Source: Spirochaetaceae bacterium
GTDB taxonomy: Bacteria > Spirochaetota > Spirochaetia > DSM-27196 > SKKC01
NCBI GenBank assembly: GCA_007694005.1
Contig: RECN01000104.1
Location: 1 to 44,028 of the forward strand
Reading direction: 5' to 3'
DNA length: 44,028 nt
Positions 24,534 through 32,146 of the stretch are shown piece after piece. Numbering within the stretch: the stretch's first letter is position 1; each line of letters opens with the position of its first letter. A program made the translations under genes and the position numbers. Below the pieces are notes generated by a model. That model saw only the letters and a list, made by a program, of their open reading frames with translations. It was not told where the DNA came from and made no database searches.

Positions 24534-26069
24534 CTACACTTCAGCTTTCAGGTACTCGTCGGGCTCATCGAAGTACTGACTGATCACAGCTTCGGACGAC
24601 CGGGGTGTCAGCAGACTGACCACGACGAACACGATTATATTAACGAGAATTGTGGGAATCACGGGATGCAGATCGAGCAGCAGCACGCGTGATCCGTCGA
24701 CGGTGATGAGCAAACCGAGTACCAGATAAATAACGCCCGCACTGGTCGCAGCAATTGCGCCCTGCTTTGTCGCCCGCTTCCAGAAGAGTCCACCGACCAG
24801 AGCCGGAGCCCACTGGGCAAAACCCGGGACACTGACGTCAGTCAGGTACAGAGCCATGGCTCCCTGATTCCAGATAGAGAACCCCAGACTCAGAATAACG
24901 ATGATAGCAACGCTCCATCGGGCGAAGCTCGCGACTTCCTTGTCCGATGCGTCAGGTTTGACGATGCCCTGTACGATGTCACGGGCGACGATGACGCTCG
25001 ACGTCATGAGCTGTACCGCCGCGGTGCTGACCGCTGCGGCAACAACACCCATGAGAACGAATACCCCAAACCACTCAGGAAGCACCCGCTGTATGATGGT
25101 CTGTACGACTCGGTCCGCCTCTTCCTGCACAGACACACCCGCTTCGGCGGCCATCGCGGCGAGTTCTGAGGGCGGAATGATGGCCGGCGCGATCAGAGAA
25201 CCCCAGACAAAGGGAATTATGTAGAAAAACAGACCGCCGAAGACGAAAATGAGCAGCGGAAACCACTTGAACAGGGACTTGTCACGGGCAGTCATGGTTC
25301 CGATTACGACGTGTGGCCATGAGAACGCGAGCAGACCTACAACGAAGGTCCCTGCGAAAAGCACGGGCGTGTAGTTGCCCAGGGGTCCAGGGTTCGAAAG
25401 GGACTCCGGGCTGACCTCAGCTACCCTGGCCGCGGCTTCGGGAAGTCCACCCGGAAACACCGTCACAACGACCGCAATGAGTGAACCGAGGAGCGCGGTG
25501 ACGTACACCGATCCGAGAAAGATGTTCACCCACGCGACGATGCGCATACCACCGAGCATGACGATTGCCATGAGCAGTACGACGGTGTAAATAGCACCGT
25601 AAATCGCAGGCAAGCCGGTCAATGCCTGAAACCCTGCCCCGACACCCAGGGGTTGAATGCCAATGTAGGGCACGACGAACGCCAGTATCGAGACTGAGAG
25701 AACGAGGCGCAATCCCTTGCTTTCATAGCGCTCGGCAAGAACCTCGACCGGGCTGAGGTAGCGGTTTATGCGCGATATCGCCCACAGTCGTGGACCAAGC
25801 AACATATACAGAACGGCAAAGCCCAGTACAGAACCCCAGATAAATGCAACGTACCCCGGCCCTTCGGTATACAGCAGTCCCGGAAAACCGTAGAAGGTCC
25901 ATGCGCTAGAGATAGCGAACAGAACAAAGAAAAACATGACGACAACGCCAATTGTTCGCCCGCCAAGCATGTAATCTTCTGCAGTCTTGGCAGAAACCCG
26001 ATATCCGTATGCTGCCATACCGATAACGATCGCACCAAAGACCAACAGCGCACCTAAAGTAAAAACCAT
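24534..26069 (-). CDS. Sodium:solute symporter (SSS family)
   Basis: This 511-residue membrane protein has about thirteen hydrophobic helices and the SSS landmarks. YMLGGRTIGVVVMFFFVLFAISSAW (read as GGRTIG followed by FFVLFAISSAW) covers the first helices. FVVGLLAFSWPHVVIGTM lies in the middle, and FVLMGVVAAAVSTAAVQLMTS forms the helix with the sodium-site Ser/Thr residues. It would import an organic acid, amino acid or vitamin with sodium. The substrate is unknown. A small two-helix gene lies 38 bases upstream, as in the PanF/YhdT and ActP/YjcH pairs. The synthetase/ligase chimeras follow directly, which fits uptake and activation of a carboxylic acid. Confidence 0.9.
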   Translation of the reverse strand: MVFTLGALLVFGAIVIGMAAYGYRVSAKTAEDYMLGGRTIGVVVMFFFVLFAISSAWTFYGFPGLLYTEGPGYVAFIWGSVLGFAVLYMLLGPRLWAISRINRYLSPVEVLAERYESKGLRLVLSVSILAFVVPYIGIQPLGVGAGFQALTGLPAIYGAIYTVVLLMAIVMLGGMRIVAWVNIFLGSVYVTALLGSLIAVVVTVFPGGLPEAAARVAEVSPESLSNPGPLGNYTPVLFAGTFVVGLLAFSWPHVVIGTMTARDKSLFKWFPLLIFVFGGLFFYIIPFVWGSLIAPAIIPPSELAAMAAEAGVSVQEEADRVVQTIIQRVLPEWFGVFVLMGVVAAAVSTAAVQLMTSSVIVARDIVQGIVKPDASDKEVASFARWSVAIIVILSLGFSIWNQGAMALYLTDVSVPGFAQWAPALVGGLFWKRATKQGAIAATSAGVIYLVLGLLITVDGSRVLLLDLHPVIPTILVNIIVFVVVSLLTPRSSEAVISQYFDEPDEYLKAEV

Positions 26070-26107
26070 AGTTCAGTTCTCCTTGTGAATCGAGTCTTTG
26101 GCTGGTA

Positions 26108-26326
26108 TCAGCGATACGGCCAGAAGAAAAAGAAATAGACCATGTAACAGATCAACCAGAAAATCACAAACACTATTCCGATCACCAGAGGTGGTGTCAT
26201 CCATCCAAAAAACAGATTTCCCTCTTCGAGAAATCCCGAGAACGACACCGCAATAAACGCTATCACCGAAATCCCGAGTGCCGAAAGAAACAGCTTACCC
26301 GGAAGATGCCCCATCATTTCCTTCAT
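26108..26326 (-). CDS. Small two-helix membrane subunit of the symporter
   Basis: I chose the ATG at 26326 (MKEMMGHLPGK) because AAAGGAGA lies 9 bases upstream. A frame start 78 bases earlier has no such site. The product has 72 residues with two membrane helices, about 12-33 and 44-68, and ends in FFFFWPYR. It resembles in size and position the small companion proteins (DUF997 or DUF485 type) found before sodium:solute symporters. Their role is not well understood, perhaps assembly or stability. It is the first gene of the long minus-strand run. Confidence 0.75.
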   Translation of the reverse strand: MKEMMGHLPGKLFLSALGISVIAFIAVSFSGFLEEGNLFFGWMTPPLVIGIVFVIFWLICYMVYFFFFWPYR

Positions 26327-26348
26327 GAATTGCGTCTCCTTTTTTTTT

Positions 26349-26365
26349 ATCGGTTCGCGACCGAT
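26349..26365 (-). promoter_or_regulatory. Leader hairpin before the symporter operon
   Basis: ATCGGT and ACCGAT form a perfect 6-base stem around a 5-base loop. On the minus strand a run of nine A and the ribosome binding site follow. It could protect the 5' end of the mRNA. No riboswitch class was recognised. Confidence 0.35.
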
Positions 26366-26443
26366 TACCGGCACATTATGCGGTGCTGCTTTCCCGGCAG
26401 TCAAGTGAGAATATTCACGCAGTTCTTCGCCCCGGCTTGCGCC

Positions 26444-26472
26444 TTGCCTGTTGGGGTCCGGTCGACTACGAT
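26444..26472 (+). promoter_or_regulatory. Candidate promoter for the CPBP protease gene
   Basis: TTGCCT (26444-26449) and TACGAT (26467-26472) are 17 bases apart. The ATG at 26485 is only 12 bases further on and has no good ribosome binding site. The position inside a longer possible frame argues for the downstream start. Confidence 0.4.
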
Positions 26473-26484
26473 CGGACCTGCATC

Positions 26485-27312
26485 ATGAGACACAGACTTC
26501 ACACGAGAGCATCCGGACACTCAATCGATATTCTGAAAGTCATGCTTGTGGCGCCGCTGTTTCTGCTGGTCCAGGCCGGGGTCGCGGTCGTTCTCCGCAT
26601 GGCACTACGCGCTTCAGCGGTAGAAGCGGATTCTGCGGTACTGCTCCTGCTGTCGAACACCATGAGTATGCTCGTCGCGGGAGGTGCAGTCGCGTGGCTG
26701 TCAGCCGTAAAACTGCCGGGTAATGTGTCGTGGCGTCCGGGTCGGTCGGATGTGCACATCGCGCTTCGGCTGGCGTTCCCGACCGTACTGATAATGCTGG
26801 GAACACAGGCTCTCGTTTCCATGATTCTTGTTGCGTTACGGGTGGAACCGGGTCTTTACGGAGAGTTTGCACAAGCGCTGTATGCAATTCCCCTGCCTCT
26901 TGCGTTGATGGGTGTCGCGATTATTCCCGGCATCGTTGAAGAGTACGTATTCCGGAGTGTGATACAGCAGGGGCTGTCGCCGTATCTTCGCCCGCTATCG
27001 CGCATAGTGCTTTCGGCAGCGCTGTTTGGTCTCGTGCACATCCTGCCGATTCAGATGATCTCTGCCGGCATAATCGGAATTTCACTGGGATACATACGAT
27101 ACAGAAGCGGATCACTGCTTCCGGCAATCTGGGGTCATGCGGTTGCGAACGCCCTCGTACTGATCATACAACCCGACCTTACCGGCACCGTATCCGCCCC
27201 GGAGACCGCAGCACTGTCATTCGTCGTTTCTGGTGTCTTTGCTGTCGCTGCTATGACGTCCGGAATCGTGCTCTTTGAGCGATCGTGTGTACGTCTATCC
27301 GAACAGCGTTGA
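26485..27312 (+). CDS. CPBP-family intramembrane metalloprotease
   Basis: The 275-residue protein has about eight membrane helices and the three CPBP (CAAX protease/bacteriocin-processing, Abi) motifs: IVEEYVFRSVIQ with the EExxxR, FGLVHI with FxxxH, and GHAVANAL with the HxxxN/A. In bacteria these proteases cut membrane substrates such as anti-sigma factors or peptide leaders. The target here is unknown. I chose the ATG at 26485 (MRHRLHTRASG) because the 34 residues available upstream look non-coding and contain a promoter. The 3' end overlaps the ptsN 3' end by 18 bases, with the two genes convergent. Confidence 0.85.
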   Translation: MRHRLHTRASGHSIDILKVMLVAPLFLLVQAGVAVVLRMALRASAVEADSAVLLLLSNTMSMLVAGGAVAWLSAVKLPGNVSWRPGRSDVHIALRLAFPTVLIMLGTQALVSMILVALRVEPGLYGEFAQALYAIPLPLALMGVAIIPGIVEEYVFRSVIQQGLSPYLRPLSRIVLSAALFGLVHILPIQMISAGIIGISLGYIRYRSGSLLPAIWGHAVANALVLIIQPDLTGTVSAPETAALSFVVSGVFAVAAMTSGIVLFERSCVRLSEQR

Positions 27313-27738
27313 CAGCATTTCGGCGTTCGTCTTACAGGCCAACACCTGCTTCCGCCGTTTCTCATCCTTGAGAAGCTGACTGATCTCTGCGAGAAAGCGG
27401 ATATGTGGCCCGGTGCGGCCTTTTGGTGAGAGGGTCATAATGAAGATTCGTGCGGGTTTTCGGTCGAGACTTTCAAAGTCGATCTTTTTCTTTGTGATTC
27501 CGACGCACGCGAGTAACTCGTCCACCGCGTCAGTCTTGGCGTGGGGTATTGCGATGCCATGCTCCATGCCGGTAGACATGCGGTTCTCGTTATCCATGAG
27601 AGCCTGCAGAGCAGCCTCCCGATCAGACACTTTTCCGGTAGCACAGAGCATATCCAGCATCTGCACAATGACCTCGTTTTTCGTGCGCGCCTTGAGATCG
27701 GTCGTAACCAGATCTTCCGTTAATACTTCTTGCAGCAT
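27295..27738 (-). CDS. ptsN: PTS IIA protein, fructose/nitrogen type
   Basis: This 147-residue single-domain EIIA is phosphorylated on His66 in the motif MEHGIAIPHAKTDAV. Such proteins receive phosphate from HPr and act as regulators of potassium, nitrogen or carbon metabolism. No EIIB or EIIC permease gene is nearby, which fits the nitrogen-PTS type. I chose the ATG at 27738 (MLQEVLTEDLV), the normal family start. The 72 residues that a longer frame would add do not resemble the family and would contain a strong promoter. It is divergent from the antiporter operon. Confidence 0.9.
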   Translation of the reverse strand: MLQEVLTEDLVTTDLKARTKNEVIVQMLDMLCATGKVSDREAALQALMDNENRMSTGMEHGIAIPHAKTDAVDELLACVGITKKKIDFESLDRKPARIFIMTLSPKGRTGPHIRFLAEISQLLKDEKRRKQVLACKTNAEMLSTLFG

Positions 27739-27747
27739 GGTAGCGTG

Positions 27748-27776
27748 AGCGTAGGCACTCGGCACCTTTGTGTCAA
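27748..27776 (-). promoter_or_regulatory. Promoter of ptsN
   Basis: On the minus strand TTGACA (27776-27771) and TACGCT (27753-27748) are 17 bases apart. The -10 ends 9 bases before the ATG, and there is no ribosome binding site, so the mRNA should have a leader of only a few bases or none. Confidence 0.55.
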
Positions 27777-27823
27777 GTTTGAACTTGATTGCAGCCAGAC
27801 TTCCGTTTGTGATAGAAACTCGT

Positions 27824-28333
27824 ATGCAGCGCATTCTCAATAACGCGGGTTTCGTGTTCCTTCTCGCGGTCGTGTGGGTCATTTTAAACGAAAACCTGAG
27901 CGTGCTCACGATACTTGGCGGAGTAATCGTTGGAATCGTCGCTTTGTATTTCACAAACCGGCTGGTCCTGAAAGACGACTACCAGCGCATATACAGAGTA
28001 CGCCCGCTGATGCTGCTGGGTTACAGTCTCGTTCTCGTGAAAGAAATTTACGTTGCCGGCTTTCACGCCATGGTAAAAATCATTACCAGGAAGGTGAATG
28101 TTAATATCGTTGAGTTTGATACACAGTTGAAGGATGACTTTCACATCTCCCTGCTGGCAAACTCCATTACGCTGACACCAGGCACGGTAACCATGGAGAA
28201 ATCAGGACAACACCTGAAGGTGATCTGGATAGATGCACACACAAACGACTCGGCTGAGGCCGGGAGAGAAATAATGGGTTCGTTTGAACGATTGCTCCTT
28301 CCATCCGAAAAACGCTTAGGGCGACACGAATGA
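27824..28333 (+). CDS. mrpE: Cation/proton antiporter subunit MrpE (MbhA)
   Basis: This is the first gene of an eight-gene antiporter operon. The 169-residue protein has two close N-terminal membrane helices (FVFLLAVVWVILNENLSVL and ILGGVIVGIVALYF). A cytosolic domain follows with LVKEIYVAGFHAMVKII and the typical MrpE stretch LANSITLTPGTVTMEKSG. MrpE is needed for full activity and assembly in known Mrp complexes. I chose the ATG at 27824 because MQRILNNAG leads straight into the first helix. An ATG 54 bases upstream is possible. No good ribosome binding site was seen. The stop overlaps the mrpF start (ATGA). Confidence 0.9.
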   Translation: MQRILNNAGFVFLLAVVWVILNENLSVLTILGGVIVGIVALYFTNRLVLKDDYQRIYRVRPLMLLGYSLVLVKEIYVAGFHAMVKIITRKVNVNIVEFDTQLKDDFHISLLANSITLTPGTVTMEKSGQHLKVIWIDAHTNDSAEAGREIMGSFERLLLPSEKRLGRHE

Positions 28334-28590
28334 GTCTACTCATATACGCGATGGTCGCGTTGACCATTCTTCTCATGGCAAGTCTCGTGCGGATAATTAT
28401 CGGACCGACGATCTGGGATCGCCTGCTCGGAATGAACCTGGTTACGACCAAAATAGTCATGGCGATCGCCGTTCTCGCGGTCCTTATGGAACGCAGTTTT
28501 CTCATCGACGTCGCGATTGTCTACTCGCTTCTCGGGTTCATCGCCAGCATTCTCATCGCGCGCTTTATCGAAAAGAAGGGGCAGGTATGA
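28330..28590 (+). CDS. mrpF: Cation/proton antiporter subunit MrpF (MbhB)
   Basis: At 86 residues with three membrane helices this is a standard MrpF. The conserved segment RIIIGPTIWDRLLGMN carries the Asp that is important for function in known complexes. It is followed by TTKIVMAIAVLAVLM and IVYSLLGFIASILIARF. Starts and stops overlap with both neighbours (ATGA at each end), so the subunits are probably made in fixed ratio. Confidence 0.92.
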   Translation: MSLLIYAMVALTILLMASLVRIIIGPTIWDRLLGMNLVTTKIVMAIAVLAVLMERSFLIDVAIVYSLLGFIASILIARFIEKKGQV

Positions 28591-28892
28591 TTGAAATCGC
28601 CGGTTACGTTCTCATTGGTGTCGGTCTCGCGTTCTCTGCAATCGGAATCTACAGTGTTCTCTTTTACGAGGACTTCTACGCTCGGGTAGTCATAACGAGC
28701 AAGGTCGATACCATGGGGCTCATTACGGTTCTCTTTGGCGTTATGCTGGTAAGCGGTTCGTGGTCCGTCGCGCTGAAGTTGCTGCTGCTCCTCGTGTTCG
28801 ACCTCATGACCGGTCCCCTTGCAACAACAGGGATTGCGCATTCAGCATACCAGAGTGGGTATCGGATCAAACGGGAGTTTGGACATGGTTGA
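28587..28892 (+). CDS. mrpG: Cation/proton antiporter subunit MrpG (MbhC)
   Basis: The 101-residue protein has three membrane helices and the MrpG pattern: an opening GYVLIGVGLAFSAIGIYSVL, LYEDFYAR-like text as FYEDFYARVVITSKVDTMG, and the closing FDLMTGPLATTGIAHSAY. The gene start overlaps the mrpF stop. The stop lies 8 bases inside the next gene. Confidence 0.92.
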   Translation: MIEIAGYVLIGVGLAFSAIGIYSVLFYEDFYARVVITSKVDTMGLITVLFGVMLVSGSWSVALKLLLLLVFDLMTGPLATTGIAHSAYQSGYRIKREFGHG

Positions 28893-29463
28893 GCTTATGC
28901 TTCTCGGGAGCATGCTTGTCCTTGCGCTTCTCGCCCTGTACACCGGGCCGTTGCGGATCGCGGTCATCTACTTCAGCGTATTTTCTTTGATCTGTTCGTT
29001 CCTGTACCTGTATTACCAGGCTCCGGATGTAGCAATCGCCGAAGCGGTCATGGGGAGCGGTCTTATTACCCTGCTCTACCTGACGGCCCTGAAGCGATAC
29101 CGGGTATACAGCGTCTGCTACACGAACACCGATTTCCCAACGGTCAGTGACCGGGAAATCATAGAGGGGACGCGAAAAGGCGAACTCGTCAGAGAAATCG
29201 AAGATTTCTGTTTCGCCAGAGAGCTCGAACCTCAGCTTGTTTTTACGCCGCAGCCAGTAAGCGAGGTTCTACAAAGCGGCCGACACGATCTGATCATACA
29301 TCAGACCGGCGATAAGATTACCATCATCGGCAATCGCGAAAACTACGTCATCGACGAGCTCGAAATGCTTCTCGTCCTCCGCTATCAGGACCTGAAAGTT
29401 CTGGTCGAACGATACGGCGGATCAAGCGAATACGGTGACGACTACCTGCCGGAGGAGGATTAA
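28885..29463 (+). CDS. MbhD/DUF4040-like antiporter subunit with an extra soluble domain
   Basis: I chose the ATG at 28885, which has CGGGAG upstream and gives an immediate membrane helix. Residues 1-73 form three helices with the DUF4040/MbhD signature YQAPDVAIAEAVMGSGLITLLYL. This equals part of the C-terminal region of the large MrpA subunit. Residues about 74-192 are an added soluble domain: TNTDFPTVSDREIIEG, EIEDFCFARELEPQLVF, VLQSGRHDLIIHQTGD and ELEMLLVLRYQDLKVLVERY. By eye the LQSGRHDLII piece recalls half of a periplasmic-type solute-binding fold, but I cannot name it. It probably lies on the cytosolic side and may regulate the antiporter. Confidence 0.75.
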   Translation: MVELMLLGSMLVLALLALYTGPLRIAVIYFSVFSLICSFLYLYYQAPDVAIAEAVMGSGLITLLYLTALKRYRVYSVCYTNTDFPTVSDREIIEGTRKGELVREIEDFCFARELEPQLVFTPQPVSEVLQSGRHDLIIHQTGDKITIIGNRENYVIDELEMLLVLRYQDLKVLVERYGGSSEYGDDYLPEED

Positions 29464-29467
29464 CCGG

Positions 29468-29728
29468 ATGCGGACAGTTCTGGTAAGCATCTTCGTAGCG
29501 CTCCTCTTCGCGGGCGTTGTGTTTCTGTACACGGTGCACGGGGAAACAACAGGCGTCGATATCGCGAGTTACTACATATATAACTTCGCCGCCGACACCG
29601 GTGCGGGGAACGCCGTCGCGGCTATTTATCTGAACTACCGCATGTACGACACGATTTTTGAGGCCCTCATACTACTGGTGAGCATCATCGCCATGCTGCA
29701 TTTCTTCCGGGCAGGAGGTTCGAAGTAA
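29468..29728 (+). CDS. MbhE-like antiporter subunit
   Basis: This 86-residue protein has an N-terminal membrane helix (TVLVSIFVALLFAGVVFLYTV), a loop, then the MbhE signature NAVAAIYLNYRMYDTIFEAL leading into a second helix. In classical Mrp this segment is the very C-terminal end of MrpA or the N-terminal part of MrpB. Here and in archaeal Mbh operons it is a separate gene. A GGAGGAGG at the end of the previous gene serves as ribosome binding site. The stop and the next start share bases (TAATG). Confidence 0.85.
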   Translation: MRTVLVSIFVALLFAGVVFLYTVHGETTGVDIASYYIYNFAADTGAGNAVAAIYLNYRMYDTIFEALILLVSIIAMLHFFRAGGSK

Positions 29729-30159
29729 TGAACACTGACTCCAACGAGACAACAGAGTTGGCGACACTGGAACAGACGGCATCAGAAGAACTTATCAGCG
29801 TCATGACCGGTCTGCTGTATCCGTTCATCGCCGTGTTTGGTATCTACATCATCTATAATGGACATGACACGCCCGGTGGCGGATTTCAGGGAGGCGCAAT
29901 TATGGCCGCCCTGTTTCTCGCGCGATTCATAGTTGCACACGAGAACGACCTCGAAGTTCACTTCGTTCACAATCTGGAAAAGTTTCTGTTTGCCCTTCTT
30001 CTGATCGTGCCGGGTATTTTTGTCTTTGCCGGCCTGCAGATACAGTTTCCTGAACTCAAGATTCCCTATCTCATATTCATGAACTTCCTGATCGGTATGA
30101 AAGTTGCCCTCGGCCTCACCATTGTCGTCTACAGATTCGGATTTTTTGAAGGCAGGTAG
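29728..30159 (+). CDS. mrpB: Cation/proton antiporter subunit MrpB (MbhF)
   Basis: This 143-residue protein has four membrane helices. The MrpB signature is GIYIIYNGHDTPGGGFQGGAI followed by MAALFLARF. The family motif HxxPGGGFQ is complete (HDTPGGGFQ). An acidic, polar N-terminus of about 25 residues precedes the first helix. Translation is coupled to the previous gene through TAATG. Confidence 0.92.
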   Translation: MNTDSNETTELATLEQTASEELISVMTGLLYPFIAVFGIYIIYNGHDTPGGGFQGGAIMAALFLARFIVAHENDLEVHFVHNLEKFLFALLLIVPGIFVFAGLQIQFPELKIPYLIFMNFLIGMKVALGLTIVVYRFGFFEGR

Positions 30160-30162
30160 AAC

Positions 30163-30531
30163 GTGATCGATATTCCTTTTGGCCCCGATTTCATAAACGG
30201 GCAGACCGTAAGCCTGGTGCTGTTTTTCATCGGTCTTCTCGGTGTCGTTACCCAGCGAAACATCTTCAAGACCATTATTGCGATTAATATCATGGACGTC
30301 GGTGCGATTCTGTTTCTGCTCACGGTCAACGTCCGTCCGACAAGCGTGCCACCGGTCGGGAGCACCGACATGCTGCGTATGGCGGATCCCCTGCCGCAGG
30401 CGCTCATGATAACGGCCATTGTCATAGGGATCTCAGTCACCGCTGTGAGTCTTACAATATTCATCAGCCTGTTCAGAAAGCACGGCAGCTCAGACTGGAC
30501 CAAGCTGATTCACCGCATAGAGAGCCGATAA
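30163..30531 (+). CDS. mrpC: Cation/proton antiporter subunit MrpC (MbhG, NuoK-like)
   Basis: The GTG at 30163 follows the mrpB stop by 3 bases. The 122-residue product has three membrane helices like NuoK of complex I. The most typical segment is ADPLPQALMITAIVIGISVTAVSL, which contains the conserved PQALxLTAIVIG of MrpC. It forms part of the proton path beside MrpD in known structures. Its stop overlaps the mrpD ATG (TAATG). Confidence 0.92.
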   Translation: MIDIPFGPDFINGQTVSLVLFFIGLLGVVTQRNIFKTIIAINIMDVGAILFLLTVNVRPTSVPPVGSTDMLRMADPLPQALMITAIVIGISVTAVSLTIFISLFRKHGSSDWTKLIHRIESR

Positions 30532-32126
30532 TGCAGCTATACATTCTCGTTGTAGGCCCCATTCTGATCGCGACACTCGGCTATTTTCTGCCGCGCACCC
30601 TCTTCCGGGTTGTACTTCTGACATTTCAGGTTGCACAGACGGCGCTCGCCGGCTACCTGCTCGTGATTGTTCGCAGCGAGGGCGTCATTCTGCAACAGGT
30701 CGGTGGCTGGGCGCCGGTTATCGGAATCGCGCTCCGAGCCGATCTGCTCGGCACGACCATGGTCTTCTTTACGACGCTCCTGTACCTGTTCCTGTTTCTG
30801 TTCAGTGTCCGGAAGAAATACACCGACAACATGTTTCAGTTTCTGTACATCGTAATTCAGGGAGTGACCATCAGTGTTTTTCTTTCGCAGGACATCTTCA
30901 ACATCTATGTCCTGATAGAGGTCATGACAATCATGATCAGTGTTCTGATCATGTGGAAACGCGATAAACAGGCCCTGTACGACGGCACGCTGTATTTACT
31001 GATCAATCTGTTCGCGATGAGCTTTTTTCTTCTCGGTATCGGTCTGCTGTACCGGACCCTCGGAGTTCTCAACTTTCAGGCGATGGAAGCCCGCGTAGCA
31101 CAGGTCACAGACCCGAGATCGCTCATCCTCCCCTTATCGTTCATGCTGACCGCCGTCTCACTCAAGGCCGCTCTGATGCCGCTATTCAGCTGGCTTCCGC
31201 ACGCACACGGAACACCGAGCGCACCAAGCATCGTATCAGCGGTTCTGTCCGGACTGCTGGTAAAGGTCGGTATCTATCTGTTTATTCGCCTGCGAGACAT
31301 CTTCTCCGCGGCCATGATTCTCGATGAGTTTTTCCTCGTAATCGGAGCCGGAACTGCCGTCATCGGCATACTGCTCGCACTGACACAGCGCGATATCAAG
31401 CTCATCCTTGCCTACTCCACGGTCAGCCAGATCGGACTGATCATGGTCGGTCTGAACAGCGGCATTACCGAAGCCTACTGGGGCAGCATCTTTCACATCC
31501 TGAATCATGGTCTGTTCAAAGCCCTGCTGTTTCTGACAGCCGGGGCGATCGCAAAGGAATACGGGACAAAGGACATCAACAAAATTCGCGGTGCGATCCG
31601 TCGGGTACCCATGGTCTCCATTGCCGCGATCCTTGCGATCTCCGGTATTATCGGGACACCCTTTTTCAATGGGGCTATCTCGAAGTATCTGATACAGAGC
31701 GGCTTCACCGGGGTTAATGAAACCATCATCTACATCATCAATTTTGGCACCACCCTTGTGTTCATAAAGTACGCCGTCATGTTCTGGGGTAACAGCGGTG
31801 CCTCACGCACCTCGCAGCCCGATCCTTTCGTGAACAGCGTGACTATGGCTATGGGCATAGCCTGCATTGTGCTCGGGATTGCGGCACGGCCGGTAATCGG
31901 TTACCTGTTCGAAGTCAACGTCAGCGTTGAGGGTGCGTACTATGCGGATAAGTTTGTTGCGTGGGCGCTGACGGTGGGGGCTGCGATCCCCGTGTATTAC
32001 TTCGGTGTCCGCAAGGCGAGCTTTTTCGCGACCATACGTCAGACACGCCTGAGCTTCCCCGACATGGCTCTGCTCGTAACCGTTTTTCTCGCATCGCTCA
32101 TGGCGTGGCTGTACTACACGGTATGA
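30531..32126 (+). CDS. mrpD: Cation/proton antiporter subunit MrpD (MbhH, NuoN/M-like)
   Basis: At 531 residues with about fourteen helices this is the antiporter-like subunit. It has the key helix-5 Glu in YVLIEVMTIMISVLIM. The central Lys lies in AVSLKAALMPLFSWLPHAHGTPSAPS, and LILAYSTVSQIGLI and IFHILNHGLFKALLFLTAG follow. In this operon it is the only large NuoL/M/N-type subunit, because no full-length MrpA is present. The complex should exchange sodium or other cations for protons across the cytoplasmic membrane. It ends 20 bases before the convergent rlmD gene, with no terminator seen between them. Confidence 0.93.
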   Translation: MQLYILVVGPILIATLGYFLPRTLFRVVLLTFQVAQTALAGYLLVIVRSEGVILQQVGGWAPVIGIALRADLLGTTMVFFTTLLYLFLFLFSVRKKYTDNMFQFLYIVIQGVTISVFLSQDIFNIYVLIEVMTIMISVLIMWKRDKQALYDGTLYLLINLFAMSFFLLGIGLLYRTLGVLNFQAMEARVAQVTDPRSLILPLSFMLTAVSLKAALMPLFSWLPHAHGTPSAPSIVSAVLSGLLVKVGIYLFIRLRDIFSAAMILDEFFLVIGAGTAVIGILLALTQRDIKLILAYSTVSQIGLIMVGLNSGITEAYWGSIFHILNHGLFKALLFLTAGAIAKEYGTKDINKIRGAIRRVPMVSIAAILAISGIIGTPFFNGAISKYLIQSGFTGVNETIIYIINFGTTLVFIKYAVMFWGNSGASRTSQPDPFVNSVTMAMGIACIVLGIAARPVIGYLFEVNVSVEGAYYADKFVAWALTVGAAIPVYYFGVRKASFFATIRQTRLSFPDMALLVTVFLASLMAWLYYTV

Positions 32127-32146
32127 TGTTACGCTCGCTCCGATGA

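Noticed and set aside
26341-26366. T run plus hairpin as a plus-strand terminator
   Set aside because: The T run comes before the stem on the plus strand and no plus-strand gene ends there. On the minus strand it lies in the leader of the small membrane protein gene.
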